NCBI GenBank assembly: GCA_030374805.1
Contig: JARGSG010000023.1
Location: 1 to 64,000, forward strand
Origin: Gracilaria gracilis
Taxonomy: Eukaryota > Rhodophyta > Florideophyceae > Gracilariales > Gracilariaceae
Direction: 5' to 3'
Length of the DNA: 64,000 nt
The translations under genes and the position numbers were made by a program. The notes under the pieces are model-generated. The model did not search any database. It was not told where the DNA came from and saw nothing but the letters and a program-made list of their open reading frames with translations. This document shows, piece after piece, positions 12,801 to 23,460 of this stretch (within the stretch, counting starts at the first letter, position 1; every line of letters begins with the position of its first letter).

Positions 12801-12998
12801 TGGTAGACAAAACTCGTAGAGCTCATTCTGCTCACGCAATGAATCTCGAGCAGTCTCCCAGCGATATCTCTTTCGTCGAGTTTGATGGGCCATGGTCGTC
12901 AATTGCGATTGAAAGTTGCTGCTCGGCTTTGAACTAGCGATATTTAATCGATAGTGGAGAGGGATGCGAGAATGGATACCGCTGCACGTCTGGGTCAC
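9821..12998 (-). pseudogene. Tnp2-family transposase of the CACTA element, one frame slip
   Basis: Family role: Tnp2 (En/Spm, CACTA) transposases cut and move the element through its terminal repeats. Seen: likely start at 12893 (MAHQTRRKRYRW); a Ser/Glu-rich N-terminus; a zinc-binding-like CPNGH...CPTC segment; then the Tnp2 core with LSLSTDGFECGRD, WPIVSSVLNFPVSERSK, HAIIPGTHESKHF, ADWPAASKVFGYAGH and CRYCCKEK, followed by FPYDVMHLVLLGWVK. In the second half, HILHIPE-like and FVVERLLGQIGKR segments continue the family pattern. At about 11040 a run of seven G on the plus strand carries one base too many: dropping one joins the two frames (RPPF then SLESLAKYKAEDL). Otherwise about 1,020 codons are open, so decay, if real, is recent. 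Confidence 0.8.
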
Positions 12999-13506
12999 GT
13001 CACAGGAAATGGATTCTATCTGATCCGTTCACCGGTTTCAGAAGTTATAGACCGCTGGAAAAGTGGAAGGAAAGTGAAAATATTTCCCATTTATGTGTCG
13101 TATGTGCTCCAACTGAATAGCTCGACGGCTGAGCGACGGTTCAGGACTTGAAAGGTTGTCATCCTCTTTCGCTTGGGGAACTTTTCGTTTCACCCAGCGG
13201 CTTCCCGATGTCCCAGCGATTTAAGAAACATGGCTTCGCCGTTCATCACCTCACGTACTCCCTCCTCCCTCCCATATGTACAACTGAAAGAACGCGAAGG
13301 CCCACAGAGACCTTATTCGGCTGCCTTGTATTGGCGGAACCGTCGTTCAACTCCATTTCCACCCAATCTTCCTCTCTCTGACATCAAGTTGACGTTTACT
13401 GGTCTGGAATATCCAGTCTTCTGCAGCGGACGTTTCAAAAGTAAGTTTTGTACCATCTCGTATGCTAGAGTCTTTGTCAAAAACTAACTTCATTTGCATT
13501 TCAAAG

Positions 13507-14922
13507 ATGGGATCTCGAGTTACGCAGAATGCTCGTGCCCGTGTTACTGCCGATAGTTCTGTCCACCGTCACTCTGATTCCCACCGAAGCCATACCAGGA
13601 TTGACTCTCACCGACCCAACGTTGCACCGAACTTTGCACAAGACCTCCGAGGTCTAGATCGCGGCGCACAAAGTGGGCCTACACCTTCCATGAACTCCAA
13701 CCGCCTTGATGCCATCCATGGCTCTTCGATGAACGAGAATCTGAGCGGTGCGCTGCCTCGCAACTCAGTCCGAATTCCTACCGCATCCTGCAAGCGAAAG
13801 ATGAAACCTTCCGATCGTCCGGGTTTTCCGACAGGGACTCTTCTCTCGGCACGAGTAGTTTTCAACCACTTGTATCCGGAGCAGCAGAAGAAAGGTGGTT
13901 CGTATGACGATAACTATCCAATATACATGGCTCTTTCAAACTCGATCAAGGACGAGGTCCGTCGCTTCTTGTATCACAAGCTAGACATAGAGCGAGGAAA
14001 GCTCACATTTCGTTCAATACGCTCTCAGTTTTCTTCTCAGCTTTCATAGTTGCAGAGGAGGTTATTGGATTCTTTTCCTGTCTTGGGTGCTGCGCAAAAC
14101 AATTGGATTACTATGGAACTCGTGAAAGAAGCCGTGCAGCGAGACAAGAAGGCGGTAGCAGAGGCAGAAAAGGCGATGAAGGCGAAGAAGGCAACAAACA
14201 CGTCCCAGAGACATCGTACTGAGACGGAACTTGAGGAAACTGTATCGAATGAAAACGGCGAAGAGCTTCCAAACGTTTGCGCTCATCAATCTCATGATCA
14301 GCGTAACTTTCAACCGGTACCGAATGAGCCCGATGTAGAAGGAGAAGTGTTTCTCAGCAACTCAAGTCTTGATGATCGTGCTACAGAAATCTTTGTCCCT
14401 CAACAGCAGACCAGCACCCATGTTCAACGTGGCCATACTAATGGAAGTTTGGATGATGTCAAGGCTCCTGGTCATGATCATAGTGAGCACAACGTGGCCG
14501 GAGGTTTGAGCAAAGAGTTTTTGCAATCCCTCGGAGCTAATCAAGGAGATAGTGGCAATAACCCTTCCTTACTTACGAAAAGCGGTGAGGAGGGGTGCAG
14601 CGTTGGTAGTGGAAGTCCTGAATGGGGGATGAAGGTAATCGGTAGTTCTGCTCCGGCGAAGAAGAAGGCAATGGCGAAGAAACAACCTCGAAAGCGGTAT
14701 AGCTCGCAGCCGCGAAAAGAAGATTCAGGCAGTTTGGTTGTTCAAAGGCAAGTCAGTGTAGTCGGAAAGAAACGGCCACATGCGAACAAAGGAGGAAACA
14801 GTGCTTCTGGTCACGCAGCAAGTGGTCGCAAAGCTCGGCCCTTCAAGAAACCGCGAGCAGGAACGGTTCGTGTCGGGAGAGGTTCTGTGGCTCCTTCGAA
14901 CGATGCAGGTCCAGCCATCTGA
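13507..14922 (+). pseudogene. second ORF of the CACTA element, divergent from the transposase, one in-frame TAG
   Basis: Not assigned to a family. It starts at 13507 (MGSRVTQNARARV) and is divergent from the transposase gene, the two starts lying about 600 bp apart, as expected for a two-gene transposon with a shared promoter region. Seen: a conserved-looking folded segment around GTLLSARVVFNHLYPEQQ and NSIKDEVRRFLYHKLDIERG (residues about 115-165), a coiled-coil-like Lys/Glu/Ala stretch (AVAEAEKAMKAKKAT), then a long low-complexity tail with several nuclear-import-like basic runs (PAKKKAMAKKQPRKR). A lone TAG at 14047-14049 divides it; the frame is open on both sides. By position it could be the accessory DNA-binding protein of the element, analogous to TnpA, but this is inference. 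Confidence 0.6.
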
Positions 14923-15129
14923 GGACATCTACTACGATTCTCGAGCGACAGCCACACATACATTCAGTGCGAATGAACATGATGTGGAAGATACACCCGT
15001 GGTCCGGATACAGATGCACTCTCGTGGATTCACTTACCGGATTAGACGGCTTCGCACTCTTCGTAGCCCTCATGATATATCTTATCGTACTCTCCTGCCC
15101 TTTAAGAAACCATGGCTGAGTCTTTGCAT

Positions 15130-15788
15130 GTAGCTTTCGTCACGTTTGTTAAAAATACCGCATAGAGCTGGTCTACTTCTGATCATTTCCAGGATCAGTT
15201 GGTACATTAGTTTCGGATCATGTTTAGGGTCGGCAAATGTCCAAATGTCAGCCCTACAAAAAGGTAGACGCTATTCCTGACATTGTATCATTCGCGAGCG
15301 TTTTATAGCAGCACGAAAAGGCCGTTAATCGTACCGACTAGGAACACATCTTGAGCTACTAAGCAGACCATATTTGGATACATTCCCGTACCACTTGTAC
15401 CTAATCCGGACATATGTAGATGTATTGCTGTACTACTGGTTCCGCCTTCAATTGGACTTATATGGGTGGCATTTTGTACCTATTTTGGGCTACTTAGTTG
15501 GCCTTTTGCGGGTCCAACCCTGTCGTACACACCTGGTCCTATTTTAGTTCTTTTCCAAGTAGTGTTTTGTACACGTCTCGGCACAATTGTAAACGCTGAT
15601 TCGGTCACTGTTTTGGTCATAAATGGGTACGTTTCTGGCCGCATTTATACGGCCATTTTTGATCACATATTAGGAGCACAATGCTGGCCATATTTTGTAC
15701 TCATTTGGTACTGTAAGACGGAGAGCAAAACCGATACAAGTTTGGACGCATTTCGTACCATAATGGTACCGTCATTTTGCTTGTAGGG
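15130..15788. repeat. subterminal GTAC-rich repeat zone of the CACTA element
   Basis: Many short, loosely spaced words of the type TTTTGTAC, GGTACC and GTACNNTTGTAC recur in both orientations (for example near 15410, 15470, 15560, 15700, 15755). CACTA elements carry such subterminal arrays as binding sites for their accessory protein. A sparser set of GGTAC words occurs near the proposed left end (8730-8740). No gene is supported here. Confidence 0.45.
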
Positions 15789-16203
15789 TCCAGAGAGAAA
15801 ATTGACGCTATTCTGTTGGTCACATCTTTTGTAGTATTCGACAAAGCAAAAGCCGCAACTGGTCTCCTTATGCTGGTCTAGACCAATGACAATACGTCGT
15901 ATCTCTCCAGCCTTGGAGAAAAGATCGATTATTTGTTCTTCTGTTGTGTAGAATGAAAGATTTCCAACATAAAGAGCTGTACTTTGTTTGAGGGCGGATT
16001 ATCGTTGTTTCTGAGCAAGTAAAGATGTGCATGCAGGTCATTTTGTTGCGTAGTCGTTTAGAGGATCCTGTCAGTTGCTTTGTCGTATAACGCTAGAATG
16101 GATAGGAATTCAGAAAGACACTTACCTGCCCACCTTGAAAGCGTCTATCCTGATAAAGGCTGATCGGCTTGGCGATTTCGGATCTGAAGAGCTTAGTCGC
16201 CAT
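15789..16203 (-). pseudogene. CBP20: CBP20-like nuclear cap-binding subunit, 5' half only, with an intron
   Basis: Family role: CBP20 binds the m7G cap of new transcripts in the nucleus through an RNA-recognition motif, with CBP80. Seen: exon 1 16126-16203 (MATKLFRSEIAKPISLYQ), a 115-bp intron 16011-16125 with GTAAGT donor and TTGCTCAG acceptor, and exon 2 from 16010. Exon 2 encodes RNP2 ([16 protein letters not shown]) and RNP1 (CGFCFVEYY), almost diagnostic for the family. Two flaws: a TAA at 15999-16001 shortly after the splice junction, where relatives have a polar residue, and complete loss of the protein after VNFLSG, exactly where the CACTA end begins. The C-terminal half (the conserved DWDAGF region) is nowhere in the window. 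Confidence 0.85.
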
Positions 16204-17368
16204 TTTTCGGTAATTTCTGAGGAATATTTCGACTGTCGAAGCGAAAAAACCTAGCTTCTACTGAGTAGTAGATGGTAGTTACGAGTCGTTCGCGACGGTA
16301 GAGTTGGAATCATGATGCACACGCTGTTGCTCTTCAGACGATATGTTTACCGCAAAACGAAAGAAATTGCTTCGTTCAATATAACCACCAGAAAATCAAG
16401 TATTTAAAATGCTCAAGGGATGAACCACCTGTACGGAGTACTCGAAGAAGCAAAGGTCGGCATGAGGAAAGCAACGCGAATCTTTGGCAGCGGCCTGCAG
16501 TCCAGTGTCCACTGATGTAGCGAGTTTACTTTTGGGGCGGCGGAAGCTCCCTGCATGGACATTAAATGCACGTGAAAGTGTCAGCGAGATTTGGTACTGC
16601 TTTTGCCTCGCACCTTCTCTGCAAGGTGCAAACAAAATCCTATCGAGTTGGCAATCTTGAGCAGGAGGAGGTGAGCGCTGCAATAGAACCTGCGGAAACC
16701 GCCGTAGGTTTCACCAGGAGCTTTGTTGATCATGTGCCACGTTGAGGATGATCAAGTTTGGGGTTTTATTTTGGTTTGAAATTCACATTCGTGTATTTTG
16801 TAGCTCACCGAAGGCATGCAGCTACTGTACGAACCGCAATGCAAAGGAGCCTGAAGCTTTGTCAAGCCTCTAGTTCCAGGCTCTCGTTCTCACGGTCACT
16901 CGGGTTTCAAGACCGCGACAGAAGAAGACTCGCCGGATTGCAAATCGTCGGGTAACGGATTGAAATATCTCTGTAAAAAAAAAAGGTTCTTTGAAACGAT
17001 TAGTTCGGATCCATTCTACGCTTATGGAAAGAAAACTGTATCGGAATCGTCGAACAGGTAGCTTGAGCACATATCACGTAATGACTGAGCAGTCCATCTT
17101 ATCAACCTCACCACCTTTCTTGCTTTACCTCAAAAATTCAAAAGCGTTCATAGCCTTTGCGCAACAGTAATGTACGTCTTTGTCCCTGACACACTTGGCC
17201 TTCATTTCTCATAACTCATGCACATTGAGAGCAACATTTGAGCGTATGCCATAATGTTGCGGGCTCTCAAGATTTTTTTTTCAATGAAAGTGCGCTGGGT
17301 AGAACTTCAAGGAAAATGGGTTGGACTTGCTATGGAGTTAACCAAATGCAGTTGTGAGGTAGAGAGCT
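16204..17368. other. intergenic, upstream of CBP20 fragment
   Basis: No supported gene. The CBP20 promoter should lie just right of 16203. Small frames on both strands (for example minus 16683-16396 and plus 16842-16955, the latter Arg/Ser-rich like a targeting peptide) could be exons but have no recognisable domain. A poly(A) run of about 11 lies near 16976. Confidence 0.3.
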
Positions 17369-18323
17369 TGTTAGAGCGAATGCAAGTGAGGCGTTGCAGG
17401 ACCAAGCAGTTAGCCTTGTCCTCCTCAGCTGAGCGTTTATATAGAGTGCGGAGAGCACAGAGTGCTTTCGTAATCACTAAGTTCAAAGGCTAGATTAAGC
17501 GGGTGCCACCTAATATGACCCATCACTGATATCCTCCACGAACGATAGCAGGTCAACTTTCTATGCTCTTTGCATGGTAGACGTTCGAAATGACATAAAA
17601 TAGTGATGATAAAGTAGTTGGGCAGAATTGTGAAGAGAAACAAAAATGTTCTTCAGTGAATAATTCGAATATTAGCCAAGACCTGCCGATATGTGCAGTA
17701 CTTTAGCCTGAGTTAAAACGAAATCAGACGAATGTTGTTTGTCCGTCGAATAAATAAGGATTAACTTAGTCCTGGACTCGAAAGGAAACAATTTGAATAT
17801 AGACACTTGTCTCCCCGGCTGAGCTACAGTATCCTTAACCCTTGCCACATCAATGGCGGCTTTAATACGGGACAAACTCTTACGGTCGTTCCTATAGGTC
17901 CACATCTTTTGCTGCAGTAATTGGCTAACAGTATCTTCGGTAATTTTCTCGGGAGCTTGTCGTTCGTCAACACGAGACCAAATCCTGTATCATCGTCTTC
18001 AGCCTCCGGCGTCATGTTCTGTTCAAATAACTACAAAAATGCGCGAAGAAGAAAGATTTGGTATATAAGGTGTCCTGTTCACTGACTAGAACATAAAGAA
18101 AGCATCGCAGTAGCTAAGGCAGCGTGCCCTCAGGCCCATACCCTGTTAGAGCGAATGCAAGTGAGGCGTTGGAGACCAAGCAGTTAGCCTTGTCCTCCTC
18201 AGCTGAGCGTTTATATAGATTGTAGAGAGCACAGAGTGCTCTCGTAATCACTAAATTAAAAGGCTAGATTAAACGGGTGCCACCTAATAGAACCCATCAC
18301 TGATAGAGCCCCCATCACTGATA
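17369..18323 (+). mobile_element. very short LTR (TRIM-like) element, 955 bp
   Basis: Two direct repeats of about 162 bp, 17369-17531 and 18144-18305, both start TGTTAGAGCG and end CACTGATA; the second carries an extra 18-bp partial copy of its own end (18306-18323). GAGCT occurs immediately outside on both sides (17364-17368 and 18324-18328), as a 5-bp target duplication would. Each repeat holds a TATATAGA box. The 612-bp interior has only short minus-strand frames without domains. Ends of the type TG...TA instead of TG...CA and the lack of a clear primer site leave some doubt. Confidence 0.55.
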
Positions 18324-18717
18324 GAGCTAAACACATACCATGATGCACCTGGCGAATTTGCAACAAGCAACCGCTTGTGCTCCTCTTTTGTGTCTTTTGC
18401 TAGACAATGGAGCATGTCTCTGTAATGTAACGTGTGCTGTACAGCTCTGCGACACATGAGTGTCTGTAGGCCGAAGTCGCTGCTGGCTGGTTCATCGATA
18501 TCTTTTGATTGCGGTCTTCAAATATTCACACTAGGCTGCTTACCTCCCAACTAATTGTCTACCAACAGAACTCCGTTCCCTGCGGTTTCGGAAGGACACG
18601 GAGCTGCAGTATCGTTTGCATTTGCTCGTGACCTAATATTACAGCTAGTTCTATCCCCTTGATATGGTCTGCGAGAAGTGCTTCAGGTTCGAGGGAAGCA
18701 GAAGACACAGAGACCAC

Positions 18718-19077
18718 TGTTGAAGAGTACCGAGTAAGGCGATACGACTACCAACTGTGTGTGGACGTAGGAAAGAATCGGAACTTAGAAAGTAGTGGGC
18801 ACCACTCAGAGCAGACCACCTTGATGTCTTCTTCTTTCTGAGTTTACCTTCGGCATTCGCCGAAGGCTTTATTTATATCAATGCCCAAGAACAAGCTCAC
18901 GAGAGCGAGCTGCTCTTAAAAGATCAAAGTTCAAATGCGTTCTTGTTGCTGCACAGACGCAAATGCAGTGCTAGAATATCTTACGCATATTTCATGTGAT
19001 ATAAATTATTCAATGAACCGTCATCGTGTTGATAAGTTCAGGAGCTCTGGCGGGTCTTGGACAACAGCGATTCAACA
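18718..19077 (-). repeat. gypsy LTR copy 1 (3' LTR), 360 bp
   Basis: On the plus strand it runs from TGTTGAAGAG to GATTCAACA, a 7-bp inverted terminal match. On the coding (minus) strand it contains TATAAATAAAG followed at once by a hairpin, CCTTCGGC-GAAT-GCCGAAGG, probably at the start of the transcript. The same LTR occurs at 26799-27158 and 33569-33929. Confidence 0.75.
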
Positions 19078-19261
19078 GTGTCCCACGCGAAAATTACGAA
19101 AGTAGAAGTTCGCGGTTATAGACTGTTGGCATCTGATCTCTGTCTCAGGGTCCCAGAAGATCGAACCTCTTTAATATCTTCCTCGAGAAATACCGGAAAA
19201 TTGTCCTGTAACGTGGACGCAAAGACCCAATCGCATTATTCGTCTGAAAATTCTTTCCATT

Positions 19262-22200
19262 TGACGCGAAGTTCACCTCCGTCCGATCCGTAGTGAATAT
19301 TCTCAAAGCGATCGATAACAAGAAGCTCTCCTTCGTGATATGCTAAATGGTTTTTCAGTTCCTCAGTAACTTCAAAATCTTCATTTCTGAAAAATTTTAG
19401 CCTTCTTCAATGATTCTCTTATTTCTTCCCGTTCAGTAGGTCTTCAATAGTGAAAATGTAATCCGATTGTGTCTTAAGTACTCGATAAGGACCTTTCTAT
19501 CGCAGACTAGGCTTTTTTCCTTTCTCCCGCTGCAAAAGGTCTCTCAAGACATAATGGCCTTCTCTGAAGTTAATCGGGCGAAATCCAGTTCTTCGATTGT
19601 GTGAATCTACTGCCAGCTGCCTTTTCCTGGTAGTACGTACCGCAACGTCTTTGTGCATATTATCCAATGCTTTTGGATGTTGCGGACACTAACTATTTGC
19701 CTGGTTCGGACTTCGTCAAGGTTCCGCACTCACACTGTAGATCCTTCTAATCTCTTGATGGCCGTGATTGGGAAATCTTGCGAAGGACCAGTGAAAGCAG
19801 TGAGGAGGCAGCGGTTTCCAAGGCGTTCGAGTATAGAATGGTTGAGTACAGACTGTAAAATAGGAATAAAACTCGGCCAACACCTCTGCGTTAGCTGACA
19901 TTCCGAGAGCAGCGCTCTAGACACCGGCAACAATTCTCGACAAACCACTTCGACTGTTCCGTTTGACCACGAACAGTAAGCTAGAGTGAAGTGGTAGGCG
20001 GATTTGAACCGTTCTTGAAGGAGTTCCATAAGCTCGTTGCGAAAATGGGATTCTCTGTCACATACCCATTCACTAACTACGCCAAATGCGGCGAACTATC
20101 GGAGTAGAGCGTCAGCAGTAGCTTCAGCAGTAGCCATAGCGCATGGAATTAACCACACGTATCCACTGTGGTCGTCCTTCAGTACCAAAACGTAACAGTA
20201 ATTCTCTTCTCCTTTGGACGTACAACAAAAGTCGAAATAAAGAAGTTGGTTCGGCTTGCCTGCGTGCAATGCATGTCCAAGGGGACGGGTACTACCTTAC
20301 CGCTTTCAGTGCACAGACAGTGTACACACGAGCTTAAAAATGCATAAATACTCTTATTCATCTCTACCCACACAAAATGTGCTTGTACAGCGGCTCTCGT
20401 CACTCCAGAACTGCAATGGCCTCCTACTACTGTGTAGGCGGCGATGAGAATTCTTAGCTGCAGAAGCTTATCGCTTTCAGGAATCCAGTGTAGATCCTTT
20501 TCGTTGACAAATCCCTTGTCCGTGTTGTTGAATCCCCGCATAGGCCTCTCGTCAGCGGCTCGTTGTGATGCAATGATTTCCGAGAGCTTTGGCCCATCCA
20601 GCTTCTGATCCCATCCAGGGCTGATTGGTGGCAGTAGCAATGTCTTAAGTAGTTGAACCCGGTTCGACGTAATGACATTCTTCGGCTGCACAGCCCATCT
20701 TGTGAGCATATAAGCGCACACATTGCGTTCTCCTTGCAGATACTCAATCACACACCGAAATGCACTGAGCTTTATTGCCCAGCGCATGAGCTTGCTGGCT
20801 GTGTGTCTGGCTATGCCGGGATTCTTTCCATATGGATCGTAGAGGTATACGAGATTCGAATGATCTGTGAAGACTGACACCTCTTGACCAATGACAAGAT
20901 AGTCTAAACGCCCCATTGCTTTGACAATAGCAAATGCTTCTTTTTCTGCAGCACTCCAATTGGCAGACGACCCGGAAAACGTTCCGGAAAGAAAACATAA
21001 GGCTGAATGATCTTAATCTTCGATATCCTTACGCAGCTTGCTTCGTGCGACTGCCAGATTAGCGGTAGGCTTGTTCCATGAGATCATTTAAGGGTGCAAT
21101 TGTTTCAGAATATGCTGGTATGGAATAAGGCATCCAGTTAGTTCCACAGATAAGCTGTTGGAGCTCTTCCGCGGTATTCGGCTTGTTCTTTTCCAATATT
21201 GATTTGAAATGTCGTGGATGGTATTATATCCAATCGGCTGAAATTAGTTTGCCGCAAAGCTGCACTTCCTTGTCGAAAAGGTTAGACTTCTTGGCATGTA
21301 ATTTTACTCCCAATGCCAGACATACATTCAAAATTTCTTCGAGGTCATCCAAAAGCTCTTCTGTGGTTGACGCATGGAACAGAACATCATCCAACCATTG
21401 AATCATTTTCTTGACCCTTCCGATGAATTTGTCTTGCAAAACGGCCTGAAATTGATTTCCAGAGTCACTGCCACCCTGCAAAAGGCGGCGAGAAGAGTGA
21501 ACTCCAATCTCTGTATGAATTGATAAGAACTCTTGTGATTCTTTGGCGAGAGGCACTTGCCAGTATCCGTGTGCTAGGTCAAGATTGGCGAAACATGCGC
21601 TTTCCGCGACTTCTCGCAGGTTTGATTCAAGATGGGGCATGGCAGACCGGATTGGTATAGTGTGCGCATTTGGACGTCGGAGGTCTACAGTAAATCTGAG
21701 CTTCGTAGATCTGGGCTTTGGCACAGCAAGCGCCGGACTGGCCCATCATGCTGCCGGATTTTTGTATACGGCCCCAACTGCTTCCAGTTCCTGGATAGTT
21801 TGAATAATGAAGTTGCGTTGCTGCGGAGCATATCATGGCTGCGGAGATCGGAATGGCTTAGCATTACTGGCAGGAGTGATTTGGAGAGGAGGTACCTTTG
21901 CTGGTGGGTCTGGTCTAGGTTTGATTCGAAAAGCTTCTCGGCTCTTCTTCAATATCTCTTGAGGGCGCTTTAGACCGTTTTCCGAAAGCCCCTTTTCCTT
22001 CGCATTCCTCAACATGTTCTTGAAAGCTTTGTTGCTTGATTCCTCAGTGTCCTTTCCAATTCCAGCCGAGATGGCCTCCGGAAGAGCAATGGGTCATCTT
22101 CACAGTCCTGATACACGAGGCCGCTGTAGTGCGATGCATCTACTTTTAGCTGTCTCTGGTCGATATCATCAGTACGCTCTCCGTTAACGTGGGGATGAAC

Positions 22201-23063
22201 TTTATCCAAATGCTCATCCAATTCGAAACCAATACCCTTTAGGAAAGGTCTACCCAAAATTACCTCACTTATCTCTTCATGTACTACATAGAATTTCACG
22301 TCCTTGATTATGAGTGGAATGTTAGAACCTGGGAGATATATAGTGATAGAGAGCTTTGCTATTTTGGAGGCTGTTGAGTTCAATTTGGCTTTGAACGCTC
22401 CTTCGTGTTGGACAGGTTTCGGCAAAACGGTCGCGTCTATTGCAGGTTCCTTCTTTGACAATTCTTGAAACTTCCAGGCCAACGAAAGCACAGCAGTCAG
22501 CCCCGTAGTCACCGAGTGCAACAGCCGGTATTTTGTCTTCTATAAGCACTCTGTAACTGCCTTCCTTGGGTTGTTGAGAATTACTTAAGCCAGATTTAAT
22601 AGTCTTCAAAGATTTTTTCGACTTGAAGTAATTGTCAAGTAAAATCTTTCGCTCCTCCGGGCTTGTGATTGTGCAGGTCTTTACAGGATGGGTTTCAGAA
22701 AACTTCGGGTTTAGGCGCCTCTTCGTCCATTCGTTCTCGGGCCTTGCTTTCTTCGTTGCACTTGATTCTCTTTCTGCTCCACTCGGTTGCGAACTTCTGC
22801 TCCTTCCCAGGCGACGGTATTTATGCTGCTTCTCTTCCGAACCAGAACTCTCATCTCGAAATCGCTTGTGCGATGTTTTGATTCGTGATCTTGCAATCTC
22901 ATTCTGTGGAACGTCGACTGCAAGGGATGCGGCCTCCTTCCTGAAAAGCTTGATATCTCGAAGGAGGGGAGGCTCAAGTTTCTCTCCCATTTTGTTAATC
23001 AAAATCTTGGCCTTGTCTACATCCTGTAAACCAGGGAACAGCGGGAAAACAGCATTTTTGAGC
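19262..23063 (-). pseudogene. gypsy gag (C-terminal part), protease, reverse transcriptase, RNase H, integrase; decayed
   Basis: Seen in order: gag/protease with YGADCCAF and VILGRPFLKGIGFEL (22600-22150); reverse transcriptase with ASPALAVPKP, FTVDLRRPNAHT, FANLDLAHGYWQVPLA and the catalytic QWLDDVLFH (21800-21230); thumb/RNase H with NWMPYSIPAY, EKEAFAIVKA and VFTDHSNLVYL (21200-20750); integrase zinc-like and core parts ending WVCDRESHF and AYCSWSNGTVE (20400-19730). Breaks: frame slips near 22440, 22075 and 20970; in-frame TGA at 21833-21835 and 21725-21727, TAA at 21224-21226, TAG at 20096-20098. The TGA codons sit where relatives often have Arg (before WASP), the TAG where they often have Trp. 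The active-site box reads WLDD instead of the usual YxDD. Confidence 0.8.
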
Positions 23064-23460
23064 TAAAGGCAATATTCAGGGTGTTTAAATTAGATAGTGC
23101 CTAAAAACTAGAGGGACACGTTCACACCCATCAATTCAAAATTATGGGAAACCCCTCAGTTTTGTAACCCTTACGGGAACATACCAGACAATTTCTGAAA
23201 GTAGGCACTAATTAATTGCACGGGAAAAGCGCATAGTTTGGGCTAAACTTACGCTCAAAGTGTGCACTTACAATTATTGTCTAAGATATAATTCCTTCAT
23301 AGAAAGACTTCAGGAGATATAAGAGGTACAGTTCTACTCTACTAATCGTAATCCATATGCATATGTAATACTTCAGACTACATCGCAACGCCGGACGGAG
23401 TTACAAGCTTTTTAAAAATGAAACTTTATGTTATTCTGAGCTATTTTGCACATTTGTGCA

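Larger units (their letters stand above)
8719..15788. mobile_element. CACTA-like (Tnp2) DNA transposon, about 7.1 kb
   Basis: The core is the Tnp2 transposase gene on the minus strand and a divergent second ORF. The right end is supported by two facts: the reverse complement begins CCCTACAAGCAAAATG, like the CACTACAAG ends of CACTA elements, and the next bases outside are coding sequence of CBP20, which is abruptly cut there. The proposed left end, ACTTACAAGGG at 8719, is a weaker match. TCC flanks both ends (8716-8718 and 15789-15791), fitting a 3-bp target duplication, but the missing CBP20 half is not found left of 8719, so the left boundary is uncertain. Confidence 0.55.

Noticed and set aside
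5567..16001. Variant genetic code with TAA and TAG read as Gln
   Set aside because: Long frames (for example 685, 656 and 541 codons) use CAA and CAG freely without TAA or TAG, and TGA also occurs inside frames; a true TAR=Gln code would show many such codons per gene.
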